A stretch of DNA of 64,000 nt, from NCBI RefSeq assembly GCF_005239225.2, contig NC_133287.1:15171493-15235492 (forward strand), given 5' to 3'. Each line of letters begins with the position of its first letter. Positions within the stretch are counted from its first letter, which is position 1. The position numbers and the translations under genes are program-made. This document shows, piece after piece, positions 37,939 through 48,400 of the stretch. The notes below the pieces were generated by a model, which had not been told where the DNA came from, made no database searches, and worked only from the letters and a program-made list of their open reading frames with translations. The stretch is from Populus alba (Eukaryota > Streptophyta > Magnoliopsida > Malpighiales > Salicaceae).

Positions 37939-40498
37939 CTACTGGGGAAGCTTATTGAGTTTACAGTGCATGTAATCCTTGAATTTTTTGGTCTTGAACT
38001 TTGTAGGATTGTCTTTGTTAATGAATTGAGGAAGAGGACCCACCACAAGCTCGCCTGGTGGCTCCAGGAAAACTGGCCATGACATTCTTGCCCTATCTTT
38101 AGCCACCGTGGTTCGATGCAAAACAGCCTTGTACTTACCATTGCTAAGGATCTGCATTCCAATTGCCAAGTGTACATGTAGTTGACAAATTTTAATAACC
38201 ATTAACACAATAAGTCAAGAGAAATTATACAGATAGCCTTTTAAATGATAGTGCCCATGCATCATTATTTTTTCTAAATGTTTTGTGAAGAGTTAATTCA
38301 TCACAAAATTGAAACCAGTAATAATGATCATGTTGTTTCTAAAATAAATATTTTGTAGTTGCAAAAAAATATATTAAAATGTTCTAAACTTTTTGTAGTT
38401 AATTTCATGAGGAGACCGATAGTCCTCGAACCCGCATGTTAGTTTTTTTTTTGTTTGTAAAATTGATATTAATTCTAAATTTCTATATGATGAAAAGTAA
38501 ATTATTCATTCTAAAATTAAAAAATGCACAAGAAACATTACTTTATACCTAAAAATATCTAAGTATTCGGAGAAAATGATGTATCACAAAATATAGCCAT
38601 GTTGGGTATGCTACGAGCTGTGTGCCCACACCCTTCTTTTGCCATAAATGAAGGATGGACTCCTCATAAAGGCTTCATTAACTCATCCTCCACTAAATGT
38701 CTTTAAAAAAAAAAAAAAAATTCAAATCTCTTCTTTATGATTAACTAAAGAAAAAGGAAAAGAAAAACTTAACATTGTCGCATATATTTCCAAGATTGAA
38801 ATTTATTTGATTTGTTGTTAGAAATGGAAAAGAAAGAAAAACAAAAAAGATAGCTAGGAGTCCAATGAGAACAAACAAGAATAGAGAATGCAATAAAAGA
38901 ACTAAGAGAAAAATTGAGTGAAAAATCAAATAAAGGGTAGGAAAATGACCTCAATTTGATCACCAATGTGAATGATCAAGGCATCAGGAATGTACTTAGC
39001 TTCAATCCAATGGTCATCCTTGAAGATTTGCAATCCGGGGACCTCATTAGGTACAAGTATGGTGATGGCAGACAGATCAGTATGAGCCTCTACCCCAAGT
39101 GTTAGGTCTGGACGTGGGCATGGCGGATAGTAATTTATTTTGAGCATGTATTCAATTTGTTCACCTCCAGCAGCTTCTTTCAACACATGCCCTTCGAGCC
39201 CTAACCCTAAAGAGAGGGTTGTGAATAGCTTATCTACCACATTTCTCGTATACTTAGCATACTCCTTGTTAACTTCTCTGCTCGCAGAAAAATATTATCA
39301 TTTAGTAAGGTAGTTTTTACATTGCGTTTCAGAAGTAATTTTTGAAAAAAATTAATTTTTTTTTTTATTTTTTTATTTATTTCAAATTAATTTTTTTTAT
39401 ATATTTCAAATCACACAGATTTTTTTTAAATAAAAACAAAATAATTTTTTATAAAAAAAAATATTGAATTATGATCCAGACTATTTTCAAGTCTAGCCCC
39501 ACAACTATTGGAACAAGTGTGGCGAGAATTCCTATGAACTAAATCAGTGATTAACATTACGCCGTGGGTCAAAATAAAAAAAATTAACGTAAAAGTTTTT
39601 GTCTAAGTGTTGCAAATGCCTTTTATAGTAGATTTTTTTTTAAAAAAATATTATGTAGAAATTGACCTTATATGATTTAATAAATTTAAATAACTAGTAA
39701 AAATATAATTTAACTTCACATAAATATTTAATATGAAATTTTTTTATAAATATTAAGATAATAATATATTGAATCGATTCGAATAACCTAAATTAACATA
39801 TCAATATATATGTTGGGTAGCCCTAAATGACCCTCAAAGTGGAAACAAACTAGGTTAATTTCTAACTAATTAGGTTCTACAAAAGTTTGTGGTTGTTTTC
39901 ATGGGCGCTGTCTACTGAAAATTATCTGTCCCCCCTCGCAAGAACTTGGATTTAGTCCTTATGTGGGAGTAATTGTGTCTTATGCAGCACATTTTTTATA
40001 TTTTTTTACCCAATTTAAATGGTAGAAAACAGACCTGTAAGGAGGGTTTTCGGGCCAGAACTGGTAATTGATGGAAGGAGGAGGCCATATCCTATGAAAG
40101 AGATGATCAACCCAAGTTTTTTTTTCTTGGGGATCATTCAGCAATTTGGAACCATAGCCTTCAATGCTTTCTGAATCACGAGGCCTAGCACACACCTCTT
40201 TCTCTTCCTGAGGGAGTTCGAAGAATCTCTTACCAACACCCTGTAGTTCGGCAATAAGATCACTTGGAATGCCATGGTTTATAACCTGGAATATGCCCCA
40301 TTCCTTGCTAGCATCCGCAATCAAACCCACTAATTTCTCTTGATCAGGCTCACTGAGATCAATGGCTGGAATCTCAGGGGCTACACCACGAAATGTGGTT
40401 GTTGCTGGCTGCTCTTTCTCTGGCATGATGAACTCCTCAGGAATCGCCTCCTTGTCAAATGACAAAGAAGCGATGGTTTGAACTCTATCAAACTCCAT
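37939..40498 (-). CDS. FLS: Flavonol synthase-type 2-oxoglutarate/Fe(II)-dependent dioxygenase, 3 exons, intact
   Basis: Exons (minus): 40498-40035, 39277-38950 and 38151-37939; introns are GT-AG; total 334 residues, close to Arabidopsis FLS1. The start gives [11 protein letters not shown], like the FLS N-terminus; an upstream in-frame ATG near 40591 is less likely because it lies close to the transcription start. Motifs: the N-terminal DIOX_N domain, with [13 protein letters not shown] and [25 protein letters not shown] at 201-213; iron ligands His220 and Asp222 (AHTDLS) and His276 (LHRTT); and the 2-oxoglutarate-binding Arg286-x-Ser288 (RMSWPVF). Family knowledge: FLS desaturates dihydroflavonols at C2-C3 to flavonols such as quercetin and kaempferol, in the cytosol at the ER face. 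Flavonol rather than anthocyanidin synthase is inferred from overall similarity; substrate choice is not proven. All key residues are present. Both introns are rich in A/T runs. Confidence 0.93.
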
Positions 40499-40610
40499 TC
40501 TGAAGGCTGTCTTCTTGTTTCTTAATTTCTCTTCAAAGCAAAATAAACTGCCCTCAATAAATAGAGAGAGACTTGAGTTACGAGCATGCATGTAAATGAA
40601 GTGTCTGTAA

Positions 40611-40619
40611 TTTATTATA
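40611..40619 (-). promoter_or_regulatory. TATA box of the flavonol synthase gene
   Basis: TATAATAAA on the minus strand lies about 115 bp upstream of the ATG at 40498. This would put the transcription start near 40580 and give a 5' leader of about 80 bases containing a CTCTCTCT stretch. Confidence 0.6.
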
Positions 40620-41226
40620 GACAGGGCAGTACGATCACATTTATTTTATATTTTCATATTTATTTGTGTTACTAAAAATGCTTTTATTTTTTCTATATTC
40701 TGATTCTGATTAAATGCTGCATCATGGTTCTGAAAACGACAATTGGATTCCTTGCTAATATCAAAATCAGTCTTTATTATTATGATCAACTCAAGAAAAC
40801 ACATGTGGGATGCTGATTGGTTGAGAAATCCAAATCGAATTCACACATTTGTCTTTAGCAAAGATTAAGAGTTATGAAATTGGAGGAAAGAACTAAATCA
40901 GCCACTAATCAGAACCACCACCGCACACAAATGATCAATGAATAAATCTTTCCATTTTTTATTTTATTTTGATCGGCATCGATTGTATCGTTTTAAGGTT
41001 GGTAGATCCAACGTCAATTTAGCCAGGAAGAAAGGGTACAAATCTCCAGATTTAGTACAAGCAAATTTCTAGCCTCACATTCCTAGAAACAAAAACTCTA
41101 AGCTAACGTGGACGTTCCACATCTTCTTCTTTTTATTCTGAAAATGTCTGAATTGTACATTAATGCACTGTCGGCAACCTTTGTTTCAGAATTCAGACCA
41201 TGAAAGATAATCATTGAAACAGAGTT

Positions 41227-41234
41227 CACGTGGC
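41227..41234. promoter_or_regulatory. G-box/ABRE-like motif upstream of the flavonol synthase gene
   Basis: CACGTGGC lies about 730 bp upstream of the ATG. G-boxes bind bZIP and bHLH factors and are common in light- and ABA-responsive flavonoid genes. Function here is inferred from the motif alone; an ACGTGG also occurs near 41107. Confidence 0.35.
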
Positions 41235-41298
41235 TATGTATGAACTTTTCGTTTTCAAACTTCTTTACAAGTAGTTTTTTTTTTTTTAAAAATACTAA

Positions 41299-41302
<4 letters not shown>

Positions 41303-41352
<50 letters not shown>
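41303..41352. repeat. TA dinucleotide microsatellite
   Basis: About 24 TA units, directly beside the truncated edge of the copia fragment that follows. Confidence 0.95.
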
Positions 41353-41354
<2 letters not shown>

Positions 41355-41355
<1 letters not shown>

Positions 41356-42350
41356 GATGGGCATCCCTAAACACACACATGTCGCAAACCATATTTCCAA
41401 CCTTTCAATGACTTAAATGACATTTCTAGAACAGCCTTGGTTGGAACTCAATTTAATATGTACATTATTGTCTTTAATGCTTTAGTCTATAAGGACTCAA
41501 GTAGATTAAAGTTGTTAAGCATACTTTGTACCATGTTCAATAATATTTGGTTTTATTTTTTTTTCTACACCATTCTAATCTAGTAAGCCAGACATGGTGT
41601 ATTAGGCAACTATCTCATTCTCTTGAAAAACTTTTGTAAACAGACTAGGTGTTTGTCTATCCTGTATGTATCTTTCATAATATTCTATACCTTTATTTGA
41701 TCTTACAATCTTAATTTGTTTCTTATATTATTTTTCTACTTTAGTCTTAACAATCTTAAAGGAATGTCATGCTTCATTTTTTGTTATTAAACAAGTAAAT
41801 ATATATGTATCCTGAGTAATTATATATAAAAAAGATAATGTATTTATTACTATGTGAGTCTATGTTTATAGACTACATATATCAGTATGAATGATTTCTA
41901 ATATGTTTGAACTCTTATTGACTTCTTTTTTTTACTTGTTGGTTTGTTTTCCTTTAATGCAATCCATATAAGTCTAAAGTCAGTAAAATCAAGAGTACTA
42001 AGTATCTTATCATTTACTAATTTACTAATTCTTTTTATGAATATATGCCCTAATCTCTAGTGCCATAACATAGAGGGATGCTCATTAATAACACATTTTG
42101 TAATACTAGTGTGAACATGCATTGAATTATAAGTGGCATTGTTTTGTAAATTAATGCAATAAAGACTATCATAAGAAATACCATTTCCAACATAATCAAA
42201 TTTATAAAATAATCTAAAAATTTCTGAAAACTTAATGGAATATCCAAAAAATAAATCTTGAAACTAAAATTTCTGAAAAAACTTGGAAGATAAAAAGTCC
42301 TTTCCAACTCTAAAACAAAACCATTACTTAAAGTTAAATAACACATTCAT
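41355..42350 (-). mobile_element. Ty1/copia fragment, copy 2 (GAG-pre-integrase and integrase)
   Basis: Positions 41355-42135 run colinear with 24729-25516 (for example AGTAGATTAAAGTTGTTAAGCATAC in both), so both are one family on the minus strand. This copy reaches further upstream: 42346-42050 minus gives MCYLTLSNGFVLELERTFYLPSF-type sequence, the usual protease/GAG-pre-integrase junction of copia. It then runs to RCxxNEHPSMLWH-type remnants. Stops and frameshifts throughout. A further unrecognised stretch (42418-42690) may be more of the same element. Confidence 0.7.
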
Positions 42351-42734
42351 ATAGCCTTCATTTGTGAACACATCTTGTTTTTTGAATAAATGTTTTACTC
42401 ACTTCCCATTAGTTTCCTTAGATTTTGCATACCTTGTAAGGTATTTGAAATATGGATTCCTTTTTTAAGAAAACATGAGATATAGTGTAGAGCTGGCAAT
42501 CCTTCTGATAAAGGTTTGTGGGAAAACAAGTATGATGATCCTTCTTAGAGGTCAAGATCATAAGATATGACTTGAGTAAGCAAGAGCGAAAAAATCCATC
42601 AAAGCTTACTATTAAAGACTCAAACTTTTGAGAAAAGAAAACTCCATAAAGAAAAAAGGACTTATATTTCTCAAATAAGTATACATGCATATTGATTATG
42701 ATGCATTACTTTCATCCTTGACATATCAGTGTCT

Positions 42735-43345
42735 TACCATCACCTCTTTTTCAGCGGGCTGTTGAGCCCTCAACCATCTCAGCTAATGCGTTTTATAGCC
42801 CTACTTTTTTTTTCCTTTAAGTGCGCCTTCAAGCCCTTCAGCATCTTAGGTTTTATGTTGTCCAGCCTACCTTTTAGTACGCGTTAGAGCCAACCACCAT
42901 CTCAGCTAGTGCACTTTACAACCCTACCTTTTTGTCATTTCGAGTGCGCCTTTGAGCCCTTACCTCTCAAGTAGTATGTTTTCCAACCCTGCTCCCTTTT
43001 GAGTGCGCCTTTAAGCCCTCACCCCTCCTTTCATGTGCACCTCTAAGCCTTTACCCCTTGGGTAGTGCATTTTCCAACCCTACCTCCTTTCGAGTGCGCT
43101 TTTGAGCCCTCATCCCTTAGGTAGTGTGTTTTCCAACCCTATCTCATTTCGAGTGTGCCTTTGAGCTCTCACCTCTTAGGTAGTATGGTTTCCAACCTTA
43201 CCTCCTTTCGAGTGCGCCTTTGAACCCTCATCTCTCGTGTAGTATGTTTTTTAACCTTATCTCCTTTTAAGTATGCCTTTCAGCCTTCATTCCCCCTAGG
43301 GTCCTATCTCTTTTCGAATGCTCATTTGAGCTATCATCTCTTGAA
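42735..43345 (+). repeat. Tandem array 1, unit about 59 bp, about 10 copies
   Basis: The unit contains GAGTGCGCCTTTGAGCCCTC, then TAGGTAGTATGTTTTCCAACC, then CTACCTCCTTTC. The GTGCGCC box recurs at about 42942, 43001, 43092, 43151, 43210 and 43269, a regular 59-bp step with one irregular interval. Early copies are more diverged. It is non-coding and lies upstream of another array and of a family-A LTR, as expected for the 3' untranslated part of a Tat/Ogre-like gypsy element. Confidence 0.85.
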
Positions 43346-43374
43346 TAATGCACCTTCGAGTCCTATCATGTTGT

Positions 43375-43990
43375 CCCTTCAAGAAATTTTATTATTTTCA
43401 CCTGGGTAGGTCACCTATCACAATCAGACCTCTTTAAAAACTCTTTTCTTCTTCCAGTTGGGCTAGTTGACCATTACAATGAAACCATTTTTGAGAAATC
43501 TTTGCATTTCTCACCACCTTCAAAATCTTTCATTTGGGCTGGTTATCCATTACAATGACACTATTTTTTAGAAATTTTCGTATTTCTCACCACCTCCAAA
43601 ATCTTCCATCTAGGCAGGTCGCCCATTATAGCAAGACCACTTTGAAAAATCTTTGTATTTTTCACCATTTTGAAAAATCATCGTATTTTTCACCTCTTTG
43701 AAAAATCTTCGTGTTTTTCATCTGGGCTTGTCATCCATTACAATAAGACCACTTTAAAAAATCTCTGTATTTTTCACTACTTTGAAAAATTTCTGCATTT
43801 TTCACCTCTTTGAAAACTCTTTATGTTTTTCACCTGGGTAGGTCACCTATTATAATGAGACTACCTCAAAAAATTATTTTCAATTTTCTCTAGGTAAGTC
43901 ACCCATGACAATTCGACCACTTCAAATCTTTGAATTTTCAAAAGAAAAATCTTCTAGTTTTGACTTTGAGTGCACTTTCTAGCCTTCAAA
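43375..43990 (+). repeat. Tandem array 2, irregular units with a TAGGTCACCCATTACAAT-like core
   Basis: Recurring boxes are a GGGCTGGTCACCCATTACAATAAGACCAC-like core and GAAAAATCTTTGTATTTTTCACC, with spacing from about 35 to 90 bp. Units are diverged and partly nested. The same two boxes recur in the array at 61115-61720. Confidence 0.8.
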
Positions 43991-44023
43991 AGGATTCACC
44001 ATTTCTCAATATGACGAGTCCAT

Positions 44024-45229
44024 TGATTAGTACTTAAAAGTGTATTTTTATCAGGGATTTATATCATCATTTTGCTCTTGAAGTATCAATAACTCCTTAA
44101 CTAAAGCATGTTTTATAATAACATATCTAATAATATAAGATACCTTTAATTTATGGTAAATGTTCATCTTAAATGAAGGCGTATCACATAAATGAAAGGA
44201 TTGATTGATGAGTTTAAATACTAAAATTGAAAGGATAAAGAGAGGGCAAAACTTAGAAAAGAGATGCTGGTTCAGTCCAAACTAGAACACTGTTCGGTAT
44301 TTGGGTTATATTTGGAACTGTAGATCTCGGATTTAGGTCTACTTTATATGGATGGAAAGATAAGACATAGGCCTAAAACTTTCATGTGGAGTCCAAGATT
44401 TAAAAAAGTCATTTTCAAGTTCAAATTATAGCAACAACAGAGAAGTCTGAATTTGTCTTGCATCCTAAATATTGTCAGCGTTTAATCCATATCTTGAGTT
44501 TTAGAAGTCCAAGTGACCTTAATTTTTTTTTTTCTGGAAAGATGAGACAATTACTTTCATGAGTGCAGGTGGTTCAAATTCGGATGTTATCAATGACATT
44601 TTATTTAGACAAAAAGATAAAGATTGTCACCAAGTCAAGATGTGGCCACCCACTCAACAATTAGTCATCAAATCAATAGTTATAAATTTTGGCCTATAAA
44701 AGAAGGCATTTGCCATGCATTTAGGCATCTTGGTTATTCAGATCAAGATCATGCTTTTTATTTCTTTCTTTATATTTTTGTAATGTTTGAGTTTTATTTC
44801 ATGTTATATTTTTCTTAATCTCATGTTTATGCTTTTCAGTTTCTTTACTATAGTTATGTTGTTTATTTATGTTTATCTTCTTCATTATGTTTAACTAAGT
44901 TCATTATATCAAGGTGAAAAGGTTTCACTAATGGTGTTAGGATAAGTATAATATAAACTCAATATGGACTTCAATCTTTATATTTAAGAAAGTTTGTTAT
45001 TAACATGTCTTATCTTTTTATCTTACTAATTCTTAATACCTTGCTTGTTAAATGGTTAATCTAGATTTGTGTTGTATAACACTTGGTACACTAAATGCTT
45101 GGCACTTTTATAGCCAACCATATGGTATAACCTACACCTGTGCTATGAAAGGAACTTGATTTGTTCTTAACATAAGTTAGCATCATGAATTCCTAACAAT
45201 ATTTAAAAGTATGGTGTTACTAAAATATG
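44024..45229 (+). repeat. Family-A LTR, plus orientation, 3'-truncated
   Basis: It begins TGATTAGTACTTAAAAGTG, the reverse complement of the right end of the complete LTR at 55723-57294, and follows it for about 1.2 kb. A TATA box (TATAAAAG, 44695-44702) gives the likely sense direction. Similarity ends near 45229, where a different LTR-like block begins. About 0.35 kb of the LTR is missing. Confidence 0.82.
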
Positions 45230-46690
45230 GCCCATTTAGGCTGAATGACAACCCATCGGCGCCGGCCTAAATAGGCTCACTAAGTCAGCCTTTTCTTATA
45301 GATTTGACAACTTAAGATGCTTACTTTGAGCCAACGGTTGGGGTCCGTTGGGATCCTTCCCAACAGAATCAAGGGCTGTAATTTTTTCCCAGTGTAGACA
45401 AGATTGCTCTCTTCCACCGCCTATAAATAAATGTGGATTTCATTGCCTAAGGGAGGAGAAAATCGGGTCCAAAAATTAGAAAAAACTAGCCTCCTCCCTA
45501 GTTTTTTTTTTCTACAACAAGTCCTCTCTCTTATTTCTCTCTCCATCATGGCTTTCAGCCACCACCACCCTCATCACCGGTCTTCCCATAAACAGCTCCA
45601 CCAATAGTCGGCGTTCTAGCCTCCCTAAGAACCCAAATCCTCATCAGCGGCATAATAGACACCGTCAACGTCTTTCTCTCCTCTACAAGACGTTTCTTCT
45701 TCCCGTTGTGACTAATGCCGGCCTTTACCCCTGCAATCGCCAGCGATGACATCGTCCTCTCCACCAGCACGACCACAGACCCTCACCACCTCAGGTGGTT
45801 CTCCATTCTTACCTTGCATCAACCGTCCCCATTGCTCACTATTGCAGTCAATGCATGCAGAATTCATTATTCATGTAGTGAAAAAAATAAATAGCTTCCT
45901 ACTTTGGGCTGGATCCGGCTCGGCCCGGCCCCCATTTAAAAAAAATCCAAAAAATTTTAAAAAAACATTTTAAAAAAATTATGATTTTCTCAAATATTTT
46001 TTTAGCCATTTTGTATAATATCAAGTTGTATATTTACACTGTAAAATATAAATTTGGTATTAAAATACCCAATTTTCTCTTAAATATTTCAAAACAAATT
46101 CGAAATATTTCCAAAACAAATCTCAAAATATTTTAAATTAATTTCTCTTTTCTAAAACAAGCAAAAAAAAAAAAAAGTTTTCATACATACAGCCAAATTC
46201 AAAAAAATTTCCAAAGCATATCTTCATAAAACAAAATTGCATCTTTTTCACGTTTTAAACCGCAAAATAGATATCAATAACCAGTTTATGATTATCCATT
46301 AGAATTTGGCCAAATATCAAAAACCTTTTTCCAATCTTTTTTTTTTTAAGATCCAAATGTAGACTTTAATATTTGTGGGGTGTAAAATTATACAATAAAG
46401 TACACCTTCAAGTATTAAAGATACATGGTGTAAAAATACGATGCTAAAATTCAGACTTTAGAACGGTTAGGATTTAACCCGATAAGGTAGAGACTCTCTC
46501 ATGAAGAGAAATCTGCCTTGAACCTTAGAAAAGACCAATGAATAGAAACCCGACTTGGAAAAACCAATCAAACAACAATGCAGCTTACCTTAGATAGGGT
46601 GTACTAGGGGTGACACGTCTTTTCCTTACACAATCAATCCTTTATTTAGACTCTCGCAAACCATAGGTTTCTAGTTACCATAATACTAGG
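45230..46690 (+). repeat. Tat/Ogre-like gypsy LTR (start uncertain)
   Basis: This block contains a TATA-like CTATAAATAAATG (45422-45434) and a CT-rich leader with an ATG (45548, MAFSHHHPHH, soon stopped). It includes GC-rich stretches unusual for the window. It ends with TAGGGTGTACTAGGGGTGACAC and ACCATAATACTAGG just before a primer-binding-site-like TGGCGACTCC. The last 150 bp recur inverted at 51853-51980. The 5' limit is placed at the loss of family-A similarity and is a guess. Confidence 0.55.
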
Positions 46691-46700
46691 TGGCGACTCC
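46691..46700 (+). other. Primer-binding-site-like motif (TGGCGACTCC), plus copy
   Basis: TGGCGACTCC is the type of site used by Tat/Ogre gypsy elements (tRNA-Arg-like). It follows the LTR end and precedes a leader rich in GCACTCGCACCCCTGCGACAC. The tRNA assignment is from family knowledge. Confidence 0.55.
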
Positions 46701-46839
46701 TAAACATTAATCATAATTTTATGATTAAATTCAAAGACCCTTCCTAACACGTAACACCTTACATAGGAGGCACGACAAAAGCCTTTGTCGTTGCCAAACG
46801 ATATTGCGGCACTCGCACCCCTGCGACACAAGTGTCCAT

Positions 46840-47145
46840 GCTTCCCTGAAATTGGTCTATTTCCACAGGCGATCTGTTCATTTTAAAATTCAAAAATTGG
46901 TCTATTTTCACGGACAACTTGCCCTTTTAAAATTACAAAAAGAACATCAGTAAGCATCCATGCTTCCCTAAAATTAGTCTTTTTCACAAGCGACCTGCCC
47001 ATTTTGAAATTCAAAACAACTAGTTTATTTTCATGGGTGACCTTTCCTTTTCAAATGCTGAAAAAAACTTTAGCAAATGCCCATGCTTTCCTGAATTGGT
47101 CTATTTTCAAAGGCGACCTGCCCATTTTGAAATTCAAACTAGGAT
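46840..47145 (+). repeat. Tandem array 3, unit near 45-75 bp
   Basis: Repeats of TTGGTCTATTTTCACAGGCGACCTGCCCATTTTGAAATTC. Copies start near 46850, 46896, 46972, 47018 and 47093. Two more diverged copies of the same box occur at 55070-55135, just upstream of the outer family-A LTR, so this array and that LTR probably belong to the same element group. Confidence 0.8.
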
Positions 47146-47149
47146 CTTC

Positions 47150-47639
47150 ATCACCATCCTTCAAACTTCCTAAAATAAAAATACCTTTCAAGGTAATCTT
47201 AAAATGAGTGCCTTGTCTTATAGACTTAGTTATCCACACCATATGGATGAGATTTCTTTGCCATTTCTCAAATTATGTTTACCCATACAAATTTCACCAT
47301 ATTTCCTCTTGATTGATGAATCTTGCACCAACATCATTTTAAAGTTGAGATTAAACCATATACAATGCATGCCTTTCAAAATATAAACCCCTCATTTCTT
47401 CACAATATCTTTTTGAATGCTGAAGGTTGTAATTTCTGACGTGGTCACTCTTGTCGGTTCATCGTCCCAGTTTACTAGAGCAAGTTTGTGTAAATTACTT
47501 TCAAATCTTGAGTGTTGAGCTACCTTTTGTAGCCTTCTCCTTTTATGAGTATTTAAGCCACGAAGAATGCTACCCAAATCAGGAATGAATTTTGTTATCT
47601 TGGTGATTTTTATTTTCAATTCAATTCACCTAAACTCCT
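47150..47639. other. Repeat-derived DNA without a recognisable gene
   Basis: Between two tandem arrays. There are short frames only, and none resembles a known protein. Probably retroelement interior. Confidence 0.35.
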
Positions 47640-48400
47640 ATATCTTAGCGATTCCCTTCAGCTAAAACTTTGGTTTTATAGTTTGGTTAATCTAAAATCT
47701 TAATATGGTGATTCCCTTTAACTAGAACCCAAACTAATTATCTTTAGCTCGGTTAACCTGAGATCCCAATCTGATGATCCTTTAACTAGAACCTAAACTC
47801 TTTGTCTTTAGCTCGGTCAACTTGAGATCTCAATTTAACAATCCCTTTTAACAAAAATCTTTGTCTTCATCTCGGTTAACCTAAGATCCCAGTTTGACAA
47901 TACCTTTTAATTAGAACCACAATCTTTGTCTTCAGCTTGGTTAACCTGAGATCCCAATCTAACAATCCCTTTTAACCAGAACCAAAATTTTTATCTTTAG
48001 ATCGGTTAACCTGAGACCCCAATCTAGTTGTCCCCTTTAATCAAAACTAAATACCCTTTAATTAGAACCACAATCTTTATCTTTATCTTAGTTAACCTGA
48101 GATTCCAATATAATAATCCCCTTTAACCATAACCAAAATCTTTATTTTTAGCTTAGTCAACTTGAGACCCCAATCTAGTTGTCCCCTTTAATCAAAACTA
48201 AAATCTTTGTCTTTAGCTCGGCTAACTTAAGATCCCAATTTGGCGATCCCCTTTAACCAAAATCAAAAGTTGTCTTTTAGAAGAACCATATTCTTATAAT
48301 TATTCTCCTATGCAACTCTTTTTAGGCAGAGTCTTGTTATCTCAGTGACATATGTTTTCAGTTTAGTTAACCTGAAATCTCAATCTTATGATTCCCTAGA
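47640..48400 (+). repeat. Tandem array 4, unit about 60-65 bp, about 10 copies
   Basis: The unit is CTCGGTTAACCTGAGATCCCAATCTGACGATCCCTTTTAACCAGAACC plus AAAATCTTTGTCTTTAG. The GTTAACCTGAG-like box recurs near 47755, 47815, 47875, 47938, 48003, 48090, 48155, 48217 and 48366. Copies differ from each other by about 10-25 percent by eye. Confidence 0.88.

Noticed and set aside
42735..43990. Regularly spaced repeats considered as a CRISPR-like array
   Set aside because: Units are contiguous and diverged without unique spacers, and the DNA is a plant nuclear genome; they are tandem repeats.
45546..45973. GC-rich frames on both strands (His/Pro-rich plus-strand start, Gly/Arg-rich minus-strand frame)
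   Set aside because: They lie in the leader part of an LTR-like block just after a TATA-like box, and the plus-strand ATG frame stops after about 19 codons.
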